From Hemileia vastatrix (Eukaryota > Basidiomycota > Pucciniomycetes > Pucciniales > Zaghouaniaceae): a stretch of DNA of 64,000 nt. Shown here piece by piece: positions 31,079-43,371 of the stretch. The position numbers and the translations under genes are program-made. The notes beneath the pieces were generated by a model. The model made no database searches, was not told the DNA's origin, and saw nothing but the letters and a program-made list of their open reading frames with translations. How positions within the stretch are numbered: the first letter of the stretch is position 1; each line of letters starts with the position of its first letter. The stretch covers positions 9,763,001-9,827,000 of the forward strand of contig JASXTE010000007.1 of NCBI GenBank assembly GCA_030280995.1, read 5' to 3'.

Positions 31079-34000
31079 AAGAATTGGCCAAAACTTGACC
31101 AATATCCTACATTTGATGGTGATTCTTCTTCTGATTGGCAACAATTTATTTTCAGAATTGATAACTTGAAAAACCCTTACAAACTCTTAGATGAGGAAGT
31201 TGTGTCTAAGTTAATTTCTTTATTTACCAATTTAGCCCTTATGTAGTATGAATCTGTCCTATTAGATGGGAATGATTACTCATGGGAAGATTGGAATAAC
31301 TAGATTAAAGCACAATTTGGGGGCTCCAAGTTTAGGATGGCTCAACAAAGGCAGTATGAGGAGAATAAATACAGTTCTTATACTGATAAACCTATTAATC
31401 TCTTAATGGAACTTGTTAAAATCTTAAGAGCTATGGACCCAAAAAAGGAGTTTGAGTTATGGAAGGACAGGATCCTTTATAAATTACCAATGTCTCTGAG
31501 AGACTTGATAGTGGCTAGTACTGAGTTCTCCAGAAAGCCCTCTTCTTTCATTAATACTTGCAATGAGATCCTTCTAAACAACAAGTATGATGCCAGAAGA
31601 TTAATACCTAGGACCCCTTTGGAGAAACCCTCCACTTATCAACAGAAACCTCTGGAAAAGGTTGGTAAACCTTCTGCACCTGTTGCACCAAATACGTATG
31701 CAACAAACACTTGCTTCAAAGGCAAAAAGCCTTGGCGGAAAGGCCTTGTTTGTGACAAGAAGATAAATCTTGTAGAACAAACAGAGGAGCATTCTGATGA
31801 CACAGTAGCACTGGATGATACATCAAGTGATTGTGCCAACAATATTTCATATGAATCTCAACAAGAAATTTTGATGCTGGAAGAAGATATTCATTATTTA
31901 AAAAATATTTATATTGATAATAATGCTTTATCTACAGTTGAATATGCTGAGATCATAAAGAACATTGAGGATAACTCAATTCTTATTGCCCCTCTCAAGG
32001 CACCAGTCTTTATTAATGGAACCAGCATAGAAGTTGTTCTGGATTCTGGAGCTGGAAGAAGTGTAGTTTCTGAAAGAGCACTTGCTTCAGTGGATCAAGA
32101 CTATAAATCAAAACTGATGCTAATCTTTTCTGAAAATTGGAGGGGTTATGGCTCTGTTTTTCCCCCATTGGTAAATACAAAGCCACAGTGTTTTTTAAAT
32201 ATAACCATTGTTTTTAAGAGCTATTTGTGATTTTTTGTCATGAAAAATGATAAGTTAAGCAATTGGTTTATTGTAGGGAATGATATTTTAACCAAGTATG
32301 GCATAAAATTGGATCCCTCAAACCAATGTTTCACAATGGGGATGAATGGGAAGAGAAAATTTAAGATTTCCTCCCCTAAAAAATTATTGAAAGCAGAATT
32401 GAACACATGTAATTATGTGGTTCAATGTAAAGCAAGATCTACAAAAGAGATGCATGCCCTTTTGTCTGAAATTGAAAATGCCTCTTTTGGAGAAAAACTT
32501 TCTGGTGAGGATAAAGATTCAATCATTAACTTGATAAAGTCTTTTCCTATGGCCTTTGCTCATGGGTCACATGAACTGGGATTATTTAAAGAGGAAATGA
32601 AACTTTTATTGTCTTGCTTATTAACTGATATACCACCTAGTTTAAAGAAGAAGCCTTATCCTTCTTCTCCCACAAAGAGAAAAGATATTGAAGACAATAT
32701 CTCTACCCTTTTAAAAATGAATATTATTGAAAAGGTAGTTGAAACACCTAAATATTGTGTTATCTCACCTGTCCTAATTTCTTATGAGAAAGATATATCC
32801 AGGTTATGTGGTGATTATAGAGAACTAAATACTTATACTGTTGATGATATTTACCCTTTACCTAGTATTGGCTCTATACATGCTACTTTACAGGGTGCTA
32901 AATATATCAGCTGTTTGGATGGTAACAAAGGATAACACCAGGTACCTGTTGAGAAAAATTCTCAGAATTTTCTGATGATTGCCACTCATATGGGTATTTA
33001 TAAGTATATTAGGATGCCGTTTGGCCCTAAAAATGCCCCTTCAGTTTTTCAAAAAGTCATGGATAACACATTCCATCAAGTGATAATTGAAGGATGGCTG
33101 ATGGTTTATATTGATGATATTATTATATTCTCAAAAACATTTAAGGACCATCTCAACCACCTGTTTAAAGTATTCCAGAAAATGGATAAAATCAATATGA
33201 CACTTGCCTTGAAGAAATGTTAATTTGTTTTCCATTCTTTAAAAGTTCTTGGTCATGTTGTTTCAGGCTTACAGGTTTGTGTTGACCAAAAAAAAGTGGC
33301 AGCCATACAACAGGTGAAGGCTCCTACTACAATTAGAGAGCTCCAAAGTTTTTTGGGAATGTGTGGATACTATAGACAGTATATTAAAAATTACCAAGTC
33401 ATAGCTTTACGCCTTACCCAATTAACTAGAAAGGATGTTACTTTTGTCTGGAATAGTGAAAGACAAAGAGCCTTTGACACTATGAAACACTGTTTGATGT
33501 CAGCACCAATTCTTGCTTTACCTGACTTGAATCAACCATTTGTTATGTACACTGATGTCAGTTTCATTGATCTTGGTGCTGCCCTCCATCAAAAACAAGT
33601 GATATATGATAAAGTTTCAGGAGTAGAAATTTGTTATATTTCAAGAACCTTGAGAAATAGTGAATTGAAATATGGTGCTACTCAATTAGAATGTTTAGCT
33701 GTAGTGTGGGCCCTATAAAAGCTTCATTATTACCTAGATGACCAGAAATTTGAACTTGTCACTGACTGCAGTGCAGTTAAATTCCTTTTAAACTTGAAAA
33801 CACCAAACAGACATATGTTCAGATGGCAGTTGGCTCTTCAAGAATACAGAGGGAGAATAACAATTATTCATAGGGCTGGTATTGTTTACTCAAATTTTGA
33901 TATCTTATCTAGGTTACCTTTACCAAATAATGACTCTAATCCTGCTTTTGATCCTGAGGATGAAATTATTCATATTCATGGGATATATGTGGTTGATATG

Positions 34001-35170
34001 GAGGAAGAGCTATTACAGCTTATTTGTATTCATATGAGAAGGACACTGACTTGAAAATTTATGCACCATATTAAATGATCCAAAGAATGCTTCAATACAG
34101 GCATTAATTAAAACCCTTCCACCAAAGTACTAGAAGGCTTTGGAAAAAGGTAAATTTTCAATTGATGAAGGTTATCTATATTATAGGAGAAAGTTGAGTA
34201 ATGTTATTGTTATTCCTCCTTCTATGAGAGAAATCATCTTAAAATTTTGTCATGATGACATACTAGCTGGACATTTTGAACTTGAAAAAACAATGATTAG
34301 AATTAAGAACACTGCTTGGTGGGTTTATATGTCTGAAGACACAAAATTATATTTTGAGTCTTGTGATTCTTGCCAAAAATCAAAAAGATTAACTGGTAAA
34401 AGAGCAGGATTAATGCAACATATTGAACCTCCTGATGCACCATGGCAGATAATAAACATGTATTTTGTAACAGGATTACCAATTGCTGCTAAAGACAGTT
34501 ATAACTCTTGTTGGTTTATTGTGGACACATTCACAAAAATGTGTAAATTTATCCCTACTCACGAGGATGTTTACACTAAAGAATTAGCTTTCTTATGGTG
34601 GTCTCATATGTTTAATACTTCTGGTTTTCTTAAAGCCATACTCTCTGACAGAGACCCTAAATTTACTTCTGAATTTTGGATGTCTCTGATGGATGTTTAT
34701 GGTTGTGATCTGAAACTTTCTACTGCCCACCATCCACAGACTGATGGTTTAGCTGAAAGAATGATTCAGACTTTAGAGGAAATGATTAGAAGGTATTGTG
34801 CCTTTGGCCTTGATTATAAAGATAATGACAGATTCACTCATGATTGGGTTACCTTACTTCCTGGGTTGGAATTTGCTTATAATAACACTGTTCCTTCTGT
34901 TACTCAAAGAAAGCCTTTTGGGCTCTGGCTTGGATATGTTCCAAATGCTCCTGCCCGAATTCTCAATAACAAAATACCTAAATTGGATATACACCCTGGT
35001 GTAAAGTCTTTTCTTCAAATGCAACAACTATTCAGAAGTCATGCTCAACAATGTATTGAAAAATCATTTGAATATGAGAAGAAGAGATGGGACAAATCCC
35101 ATAAAGAATACACTTTTAAAAAGGTGATGAATTGTTGATTTCTACAGTCCACTTCAACTTAAAAAGTAAT
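31079..35170 (+). pseudogene. gag-pol: Gag capsid to integrase remnants, copy B
   Basis: Stops near 31245 and 31303, then open 31337-32230 (capsid end, zinc knuckle with a Cys lost, protease VLDSGAGRS near 32039). A frameshift near 32155-32220 precedes 32240-32935 (protease end, RT fingers). Stops at 32935, 33223 and 33718 separate RT with YIDD (about 33110) and RNase H. After a frameshift near 34020, integrase 34140-35138 contains HHCC and the DDE core. The sequence ends at 35170 where element 4 begins, so chromodomain and 3' LTR are missing. Confidence 0.85.
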
Positions 35171-35944
35171 TGTCACCGGACGACCTACGCACAAGGTCGA
35201 GGATGTTCCTGAAAGTGAGATGAGGGATTTAGAAACCTCTTCGAAGCACAGAGGAATGATTCAAGGAAGTGGTTTGAAGGTTACTCGAAGTAAGAGCTAC
35301 AGGTTCGAGGTTCGTTTGAGAAGAATTATAAAATAGTTTCAAAGGTAATAAGAATTCTCAAGATCTCACGAAGGGTTGGAAAATCAATAATCAAAGATTT
35401 AGGATTTAGAAATGAATATTGAGAAAATAAAAGAAAGATACAATAACAATGATTTAACCCTAAATATTTTACCACTATTAATGTAAATACGATTTATAAT
35501 TTAATTCTAAGGAATATCAAACCAAATACCCAACCCCTTTTATATCCTTTGTTCCTCCTCGCATTGACCTCCCTTCCATTGCACCATTCCCATTCCATTG
35601 ACCATTACTAACATACACTTAGACCCTCTTCGCTAAATATTTGTCTATGCTCAATTTACCCCTTTTTAATTAATTAACAAAACTTTAATGAAAAACTACT
35701 ACTGTACTATTTTGTTGAACCTAGCGCTGTGCGTCGCTTATTGAAAAGGAGACTAAGGCAACCTATTGGGAGATTGACTAATTTAGATTTAGAGTTTAGG
35801 CTAGCGCAGTTAAATAGTAAGTACACAAAGGAAAATCACAGTTGCTATGGAGAATTGCTTTCTGCGCTTCGAGTATAGATTTAGGACTCGATATTATTGA
35901 TTTAATGAGCTGTTTTCGCCTCGAGTGTCACGTGGCGCGTGACA
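35171..35944 (-). repeat. 3' LTR of element 4
   Basis: Certain from 35171 to 35721 by match to 42821-43371. Extension to 35944 is inferred from the inverted ends TGTCACC / GCGTGACA. The terminal part contains GTCACGTGGCGCGTGAC (35927-35943), which has a CACGTG E-box core. Confidence 0.7.
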
Positions 35945-36053
35945 GATGCCCGGGTATAAAAATTGCAAACTCTGTTGAGCTTGAGCCATCTTCCCACACT
36001 AGTTTCCCTTGTTCTATAACTTTTTTCTCACTTATTAATTTCCCTTTTTTATA

Positions 36054-37011
36054 ATGAACTGCCCTACTCCCACACCTAGGCCTCCACACCCTAAAGCGGA
36101 TGGGGGAATGATTACGCGACAATTTTCACAAACTTGCATGGCTTGTGAAAGCATGGAATATTTTTGTTTCGAAAGTACGGCAACTCGAGGCCCTTGCCAG
36201 AAATGCGAGTTTCGCTGTTGGCGATGAGTGGCGTGCGATGCGTTGACGAAGAACGCAGAGATCGAACAACGGTTCACCAAGACCAAGTTTTGGGTAATCC
36301 CTAAAACAAAAGAGGTGGTCAAAGACATTTGGGATGTCTCGATTGAAGATGAACAATTGGTGGGGGAAAATGATAAGGAGCTAAATAACGAGATCACAAC
36401 CTGGGTAACCCAGGACACGAGTTCGAAGGGAGGTGTCGAGGAAGAGGTCGACGAGTTGGTGGAGGAAGATGAAGATGAAGTCCCTGTTCCAGGGCTGGCA
36501 CCCAAGAAACAACAGGTGGTCATTGAAGACGACGAGGAGGAAAGAGAAGCAGAGGTAGAGGTGGCGCCAAGGTTATTCTTAGAGCCTGACCCCATCTTTG
36601 AGGTAAGTTTTCAATTTGTTATTATTTTTTTTAAGGATGAGGTTACTGATGAGTTTTGTTTAGACATCGAATACCCTTGAAGACCCGATTGGGGAGCCTG
36701 CGCCGCTCTTACCAACTGAGGAAAACCATCCGGCTACGGATGTAGTCGAAGAACCTGAAGACACACTGGACCAGGTGTGGTCGAAGAAACCTCGTCAAGG
36801 TCGACGGGTGAGGTTTGCAGAAGAGTTGTGTGGGGAGGTCAACACAATTATTGACGCTGCTTCCTTCAACGTGGCAGAGGAACTCTTGGAGATTGGAGAG
36901 GTGGTTCCGGTAGGAGAGGAGGAGGTATTTGAGAAATGCAGGAAGGAGATAAGGGTAGTTTTGGAGAAAATGAAAAGATTGGTTCGAGAAAAATTAAAAG
37001 AAAAAATTTGA
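36054..37011 (+). pseudogene. Opposite-strand spliced gene in element 4, Zn2Cys6-like cluster
   Basis: Exon 1 is 36054-36602 and exon 2 is 36664-37011, joined by a 61-nt intron (GTAAGT donor, CTGAT branch-like motif, TTTAG acceptor) that keeps the frame. The N-terminus has Cys at residues 28, 31, 38, 48, 51 and 55 (spacing 2-6-9-2-3), with another Cys after an in-frame TGA at 36225-36227. This is close to the fungal Zn2Cys6 cluster, though the last spacing is off. Then come an acidic central part (about 36430-36560) and a basic helical C-terminus (KCRKEIRVVLEKMKRLVREK). TATAAAA at 35957-35963 lies upstream. It runs against gag-pol, between pol and the 3' LTR. A DNA-binding regulator is a guess; the TGA suggests this copy is broken. 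Confidence 0.55.
36603..36663 (+). other. Predicted intron in the element 4 antisense gene
   Basis: GTAAGT at the start, TACTGAT about 15 nt before TTTAG at the end, 61 nt. Removing it joins two frames that share composition (acidic, Glu/Asp-rich) and gives an ORF to 37011. Confidence 0.6.
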
Positions 37012-37934
37012 AATGAAAAGGAGATGTAAAGAAGTAGAAAAATTTTTATTTTAGTTTTATTTTATTTTATTTTTTTTTAGTGTAGGTGAATATTATTAAT
37101 TTTATAAGATTTGGGAGAGAGAGAAAAAGGAAAAGAAAAAGAAGTTTTAAAATAAAAATTTTTTAGAATTTGAAAGAAGAAATTTAAAGAAAGAAAAAAG
37201 TTGTTTAATTTGAAGGAAGTTTTAAGGTTTTAAAAGGAAAATTTTATGTATGAAAAGAGAGAGAAAAAGAAACGGTTGGTAATTGAGATGAGTTTATTAT
37301 ATTGAGAATTTAATGAAAGTAGAATTTTTTTTTTTTTTTTTTTTAGGAAATTTTAGTTGAAAAGAGAGGAAGAAGAAAGAAAAGAAAAAAACAGAATTTA
37401 GAATTTAAAGAGAATTTGAAAAGAAGAATCATTTGTTCGAAGAATTATTATAGGGAGATTTAGAGGTTGAAGTTAAGTTCGAGGAAATGGTCATGCTGTA
37501 CAAGATTTGATGGTTCGAAGAAAAGAAAATTTTTAAAGATAGAATAAATTTTTAGAGAAGAAAATTTTAAAGAGAATTTTAAATTTAAGAAAAAAATGTA
37601 TTTTAGAGAATTGAAAAAGAGAAAAGAAAGAAAATATTTAGAGAGATTTAAGAGTTTTTTATTTTAATTTATTATTTATGTTTATTCTTTTTTTTTTTTT
37701 TATATTGTTTATGTTTATTCTATTTATTTTATTTTATTTTTATTTTATTTTATTTTATTTAATTTAATTTTACTTTTGATTTTACTTTTAAATGGTTTTT
37801 AGAGAAAAATTATATAGAAGTAGAAGATAGAAAAAGAAGAAAGAGAAAAGAGAAAACAAGGTTAAGAAATTTAAGAGGTGTTTAGATTTTAAAGAAAGAA
37901 AGAAAAAGAAAAGAAAATTTAAATAAAAGAAATT
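37012..37934. other. Purine-rich low-complexity stretch, no gene
   Basis: Long A/G runs on the + strand (AGAAAGAAAAAG-type) with T-rich patches around 37680-37780 (TTTATTTTATT). It lies between the antisense gene and the pol stop codon. No coding evidence. Confidence 0.6.
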
Positions 37935-40900
37935 TTAAGGTTTTGGTTTTAAAGGATATTTCAAATGAAAAGATTTTAGGATTTCAGGGGCGTTAGAAAC
38001 ATTGATGGCTAGTTCCCAGGATGTTTTGTCTGAGTCATTGAGGAAACCTTCCCATTCCACAAGGTATTGAAGTTTCCCCTTGCGTATTCTTGAATCAAGG
38101 ATATGACTTACTTCCCACTCTAGATGATCTTCTACTTCGACCGGTTCCGGAGGGGGTTGGTCCTTGCCTGGGTATATTTCTCAAGCCAGTTCCAGGAGAG
38201 ATACATGGAAAACAGGGTGAATCGCCTTCCATTTAGGAGGCAACTTGAGTCGAAATGCAGTTTTAGAGACTTCAGAGTCGATTTCGAATGGTCCCAAGCA
38301 CTTTTCAGCCAGTTTCTTTGATGGTCGTGTTGTTCGAATGTTTCGTGCGTCGAGCCATACTTTGTCGCCTGGTTTAAAGGAAGGAGAAGATTGTCAATGT
38401 TTGTCGGCCTGTTCCTTGTATCTTCGAATCGCTGATTCCAAATTTGTTTTAAGTTCTTCTTGAAGTCATGATATAGTTTTAAGATAATGTTCCGCAGGAT
38501 AATTAGTTCCTACATGGATTGAGTTGAATCGAGAATGTCGTCCATAAATGGTTTCGAAGGGATATTGACGTGTCGAAGAATGAGTCGAGTTATTATAAGC
38601 AAATTCGGCAAATGGTAACCATGTGGTCCAATCGTCTTGTTGGTAACTGACATACATTTGAAGATATTGTTCGAGGATTTGGTTAACTCTTTCTGTTTGA
38701 CCATCGGTTTCAGGGTGATAGGCCGTGGAGAGGTTCCTTGTGATATTGAGTTGTTGACACAGTTGGGTCCAGAATGTGGATACAATCAATGAGCCTCTAT
38801 CTGAAATAATATCATTTGGTAAGCCGTGTTTAGAAAATACATATTCTAGAAAAAATTTTGACAAATCTTCTGCTGTAGCAGTAGTAGTGGTTTTAATGAA
38901 AATAGACATTTTTGAAAATCTATCTACTATTACTAATATAGCATCAAAATCATTAGAAATAGGAAGTTGAGAAATGAAATCCATCGATAAAGATTCCCAA
39001 GGTTTAGAGGGAATAGGAAGTGGTTGAAGAAACCCATGCTTCCGGTGATGGGGAGCCTTATTCCTATTACATTCGTAACAAGCTTTTATATAGGCCTTGA
39101 TTTCCCTGGTCATACCTGGCCAGCAGAAATCCCTCGCTATTAACTGGTAGGTTTTATCAACCCCAAAATGACCAGCTAATGGAGAATCATGTCTACTGTT
39201 GAAAATCCATAATTTTATCTCATTGTTGTTGGGTATGACTACTCTACCTTCGAAGACTAATAGGCCTGATTCAATACTAAATCTTTTGGCCCCTTGCTTT
39301 GAGTGTATTTTGTCTTTTAACCCTAAACAATATTCGTCCTTCGACTGAGCTTCGAGGATGTTGGATAGTGGATTTTGAAAAGATTGAATTTTCATCAAAT
39401 TAAGTTGATGAGTTGTTAACATTGATTCGTTGAAGATTGATTGCACATTTTCTGGGTTCTTGTCAGCAAATGCGTCCCCCCACTGTGGGTAAACATCGTC
39501 CCAACGTGACAAGATATCTGGGACAATGCAGTTTTTTCCTGGGCGATAGGAAATAGAGAAATAAAATTCAGAAAAAAATTCAGCCCACCTGGCTTGACGC
39601 CTGGTTAACACTTTAGAAGACATGAAGTATTTCAAAGCATTATGATCTGTTAAGATTTGAAAAGGACTATCTAGGCTGAGAAGAAAAGAAAACCATTTTT
39701 AAGACAATGGATAATAGCTAAAAGCTCTTTGTCATGAATTTCATAATTTAATTCTGCTGCAATGAGTTTGCGTGACTCAAAAGCAACAGGGTGAAACAAA
39801 TTTGTTTCAGGATTTAATTGGGAGATGACCCCTGCAATAGCATAATCGCTCGCATCTGTATCTACTATTGTCGAGGAAGAAGGATCAAAATGTCTAAGAA
39901 TTGGGGCTGTGGTGAACGCTGTTTTTAGTGCTTCAAATTCCTTTTGTGCTGTAGAAGTAAAAACAAAAGGAATGTCTTTTCTAAGAAGAGAAGTAAGATT
40001 GGAAATGGTTTTAGAGTAATCTTTAATAAATCTTCTATAGAAGTTTGCAAAACCTTAAAATCCTTGGAGAGATTTAATGTTTTTGGGCTCAGGCCATTCC
40101 AGGATTTTCTGGACTTTTTTGTCATCCATGACTAAATTGTCAGTGGACAACGTAAAACCCAAAAAATCAATTGATTTGAGGTGGAATTTGCATTTATTAT
40201 GCTTGGCGTAGAGACCATGATCTTGAAGATGATTTAGGACCTGTCAAACATGATGAATATGTTCATCTAGTGTTTTCTAGAATATTAAAATATCATCTAA
40301 ATAGACGACTACAAATTTTTCAACAACATCTTGAAAGATATCATTAACAAAAGTTTGAAAAGTTGAAGGTGCGTTACATAATCCAAAAGGCATAACTAAA
40401 TATTCAAAACTACCAAATCTAGTGTGCATTGCAGTCAGTGGTTCATGACCTTCTGCAATGCGAATCAGATTGTAAGCTCCTCTAAGATCAATTTTAGAAA
40501 AGAAATTAGCACCATTGAAAAGGGTAAGAAGTAATGACATAGGAGGAACAGGATATGCATTCTTCTTCGTGACTGTGTTGAGCTTTCTATAGTCAACTCA
40601 CAACCTAAGACTACCATCCTTCTTTTTTACAAAGAGGAAAGGGGAGCCGGTTGGAGATTTACTGGCTCTGATGAAACTTTTGGCTACATTCTCTGCAATG
40701 TAGTCTCGAAGAACTTGAGATTCGTCCCTCGATAAAGAATAGACAGGACCTGCCGGAGGTACTGGGCCTATTAACTCTATTTGATGGTCGTAGGGTCGAT
40801 GAGGTGGTAACTTATCGGCCTTGCGGATTGAGAAAACATCAAGGAAATCGTGGTATATTTCCGGTAGAGTTGATTTGGTTGTCCTCTTCATCTTCGAGAG

Positions 40901-42748
40901 AATCTGTCGAGGGGATACCTGTATTGAGAGAGCAGAATTGGATTACTTCGAGGCAATTTAAATCCTCTTCGAGTGAAGTCATTGAGCTAGAAGGGTTAGC
41001 CAATTGCTCATTTAGAGAAAGATCAGATGCTTGCAAGTCATCTGGCAGAGATTTGTCCTCTAGCAGGACGTTGTCAGGCGGGTTGTTTAACTCCCTATTG
41101 ACCTGCATTGAAGAATCAGAAATATACTTAGAGCGTGGGGTGATCAATCCCTTAGTCCAATCAATTTCGGGATTCCAATGTGTTAAAAAGTCATGGCCAA
41201 GAATGGTATTGTCCATCCTTGGGGCGTCCAAGACTGATAATTCCCACTTGAAGGGGGGAAAGTTCGGAAAGTTGAAAACCCATAAAACTTTCTTACTTAC
41301 CCAATATTTGGGTTCCTCTGATTCGATCAAAAAGATTGGAGTTCAATCGACATCTGTAAATGTTAGTTGAAGCTTCTCGACAAAATATAAACTAAGAAAA
41401 GAAATTGATGCTCCAGAGTCTATAAGACAACTGAAGGGGATATCCTCCTTAAAAAGAATGAATCTCAAGCGGTTTAAGGCAACTACAGTCCTTAAGACAT
41501 GGAGGTTCTGTGCACTGGGAGAGATAAGATAGTTTGCTTTCCACACAAGTAAACTATCTACTAGTTTTTTGACTTCAAACTAGTACCTTCTCTTTCCTTC
41601 AACTTTACACAGTCATCCAAATTGTGCTTACCCCCACAATACATACATAATTCATTATCTGCTCGTCTTTTCCTCTCAGCTTCTTTAAGTTCCCCTTTAG
41701 GATCCAGTACTTTGCTGATATTGCCTGGGGTCGAGCCTTTTGGTCGAGGTTTATCCTTTCCCTTATTGGGTTTGGATTGAGTCGAGGAGGATTGATTTGG
41801 TCATGGGTGTGAAGAAGGTCCCGATTTAAAATTTAGGCCTTGAGATTTGTTGGCATATCGACGATGTTGAAGTCATCCTTGATAAACGCCGTCAAGTTCG
41901 AGGGTTCGATCCATTAAATCCGTTAAAGTAGTCATCTTCTGACCGTGAAGATTTAATTGATCCAGAATCCTCGAAGGAAGTCCTTTCTTGAAATGATATT
42001 TAAGGGCAGCATCATTCCAACCTACTCGAGTTTGAAGTGCTCTGAAGTTCGAGATATATTCAAAGGCTTTACCATTATCACTCATGCGAAGAAAATCAAG
42101 TTCAATTTCTGTGTTGTCCGTTTCATTAGGGTCCCCAAACAACGTAAAAAGTTGGTCTTCAAACTTTTCCCAATTATTGATAAGTAAGTGGGTTTCTGTC
42201 AAAGAAAGCATGAGCAGTTAAGGTTCGAACCATCTTGCTGCTTTCCCGGCTAGGAATGAAGAAGCGTAAACAAACTTTGATCGTTCGCTGTTAAAGGTTT
42301 GAGGGTCATTATGTAACAGTAGCTTGCAGGTTTGCAAGAAGGGTCGCAATCTGTCAGGGTGATCTCCGTCGAATTTGTCAGGAGATTTCATAGAAGGAGT
42401 TTTGAACTTAGATCCCTCTGAAGACGTTGGATTTGAAAGGGTTTTCATGAAAAGTCTCATGAAATCTTCCAGAGAATTAGATGGTCCAGGTTCTGAGGAT
42501 AGACCAGAAGGGTGATTGGCTGGGGCGGATGGTGTCTCGTGCATTGTATCCTCTCCTTCTTCTTCATCACTAGAATACTCAAAATCTTGTGGGATGTCTT
42601 CTACAGATTGAACTGAATGTTGCCGTTCCCTAAGGTTGAGTGGTTCCAAAGAGTGAGTGCGGGAAACAGACCTTGTGGCTGTTGGCCTGCCCCTAGTGCG
42701 AGCTCTAGTAGTAGTGCCTGGAGGAGGAGTGCGTTGAACTGGTTCCAT
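37935..42748 (-). pseudogene. gag-pol: Gag-Pol of element 4
   Basis: Read from 42748 leftward: Gag with a basic start and capsid region (42748-42218; a TAA near 42215, then the same frame to 41873), CX2CX3HX4C zinc knuckle (about 41650-41609), protease with DSGAS (about 41415), linker (41330-40839), RT from 40891 with YLDD at 40303-40292, RNase H (to about 39600), integrase 39635-38466 with HHCC and DDE (SDRGS, TDGQTERVNQ), then C-terminal domain and chromodomain (about 38125-37985, LQYLVEWEGF), ending with TAA at 37937-37935. At least six stops or frameshifts break it. One stop replaces a Cys in the RT RLxVDYRKLN motif. Confidence 0.9.
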
Positions 42749-42820
42749 TTTAAAAATTTAAAAACACCTAAAAGGAAGTAGTAGTGCAAAGAATGAGAAC
42801 TACGGAGAATTAAATTATAC

Positions 42821-43371
42821 TGTCACCGGACGACCTATGCACAAGGTCGAGGATGTTCCTGAAAGTGAGATGAGGGATTTAGAAACTTCTTCGAAGCACA
42901 GAGGAATAATTTGAGGAAGTGGTTCGAAGGTTACTCGAAGTAAGAGCTACAGGTTCGAGGTTCGTTCGAGAAGAATTATAAAATAGTTTCAAAGGTAATA
43001 GGAATTCTCAAGATCTCACGAAGGGTTGGAAAATCAATAATCAAAGATTTAGGATTTAGAAATGAATATTGAGAAAATAAAAGAAAGATACAATAACAAT
43101 GATTAAACCCTAAATATTTTACCACTATTAATGTAAATACAATTTATAATTTAATTCTAAGGAATATCAAACCAAATACCCAACCTCTTTTATATCCTTT
43201 GTTCCTCCTCGCATTGACCTCCCTTCCATTGCACCATTCCCATTCCATTGACCATTACTAACATACACTTAGACCCTCTTCGCTAAATATTTGTCTATGC
43301 TCAATTTACCCCTTTTTAATTAATTAACAAAACTTTAATGAAAAACTACTACTGTACTATTTTGTTGAACC
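42821..43371 (-). repeat. 5' LTR of element 4, truncated
   Basis: Matches 35171-35721 with few differences. Ends at GTTGAACC (43371), where satellite-flank sequence begins, so the first roughly 220 bp in element orientation are missing. The junction also coincides with loss of the 3' part of copy B. Confidence 0.85.

Larger units (their letters stand above)
17842..35170 (+). mobile_element. Family-0 copy B with nested element 2, 3' end lost
   Basis: 5' LTR at 17842-18623, leader with a MITE and a hairpin array, then interruption by element 2 (19862-29500, TSD CTTTT). Coding sequence runs from 29529 to 35170, where element 4 inserts at the end of integrase. The remaining C-terminus, chromodomain, 3' LTR and 3' target duplication are not found after element 4 at 43371, so a deletion removed them. 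Coding frames are broken many times. Confidence 0.85.
35171..43371 (-). mobile_element. Element 4: family-3 chromovirus on minus strand
   Basis: Repeats at 35171-35721 and 42821-43371 match closely and flank a minus-strand gag-pol. The left (3') LTR probably continues to 35944, where GCGTGACA mirrors the starting TGTCACCGG. The right (5') LTR would then be truncated at 43371, which explains why no target duplication is found. The gag-pol is of a different lineage from families 0-2 (DSGAS protease, YLDD RT, CX2CX3HX4C knuckle, canonical chromodomain) and is less AT-rich. An opposite-strand gene lies between the 3' LTR and pol. Confidence 0.88.

Noticed and set aside
40804..41370. 188-aa + strand ORF
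   Set aside because: Shadow of the minus-strand protease-RT linker of element 4; no own motif.
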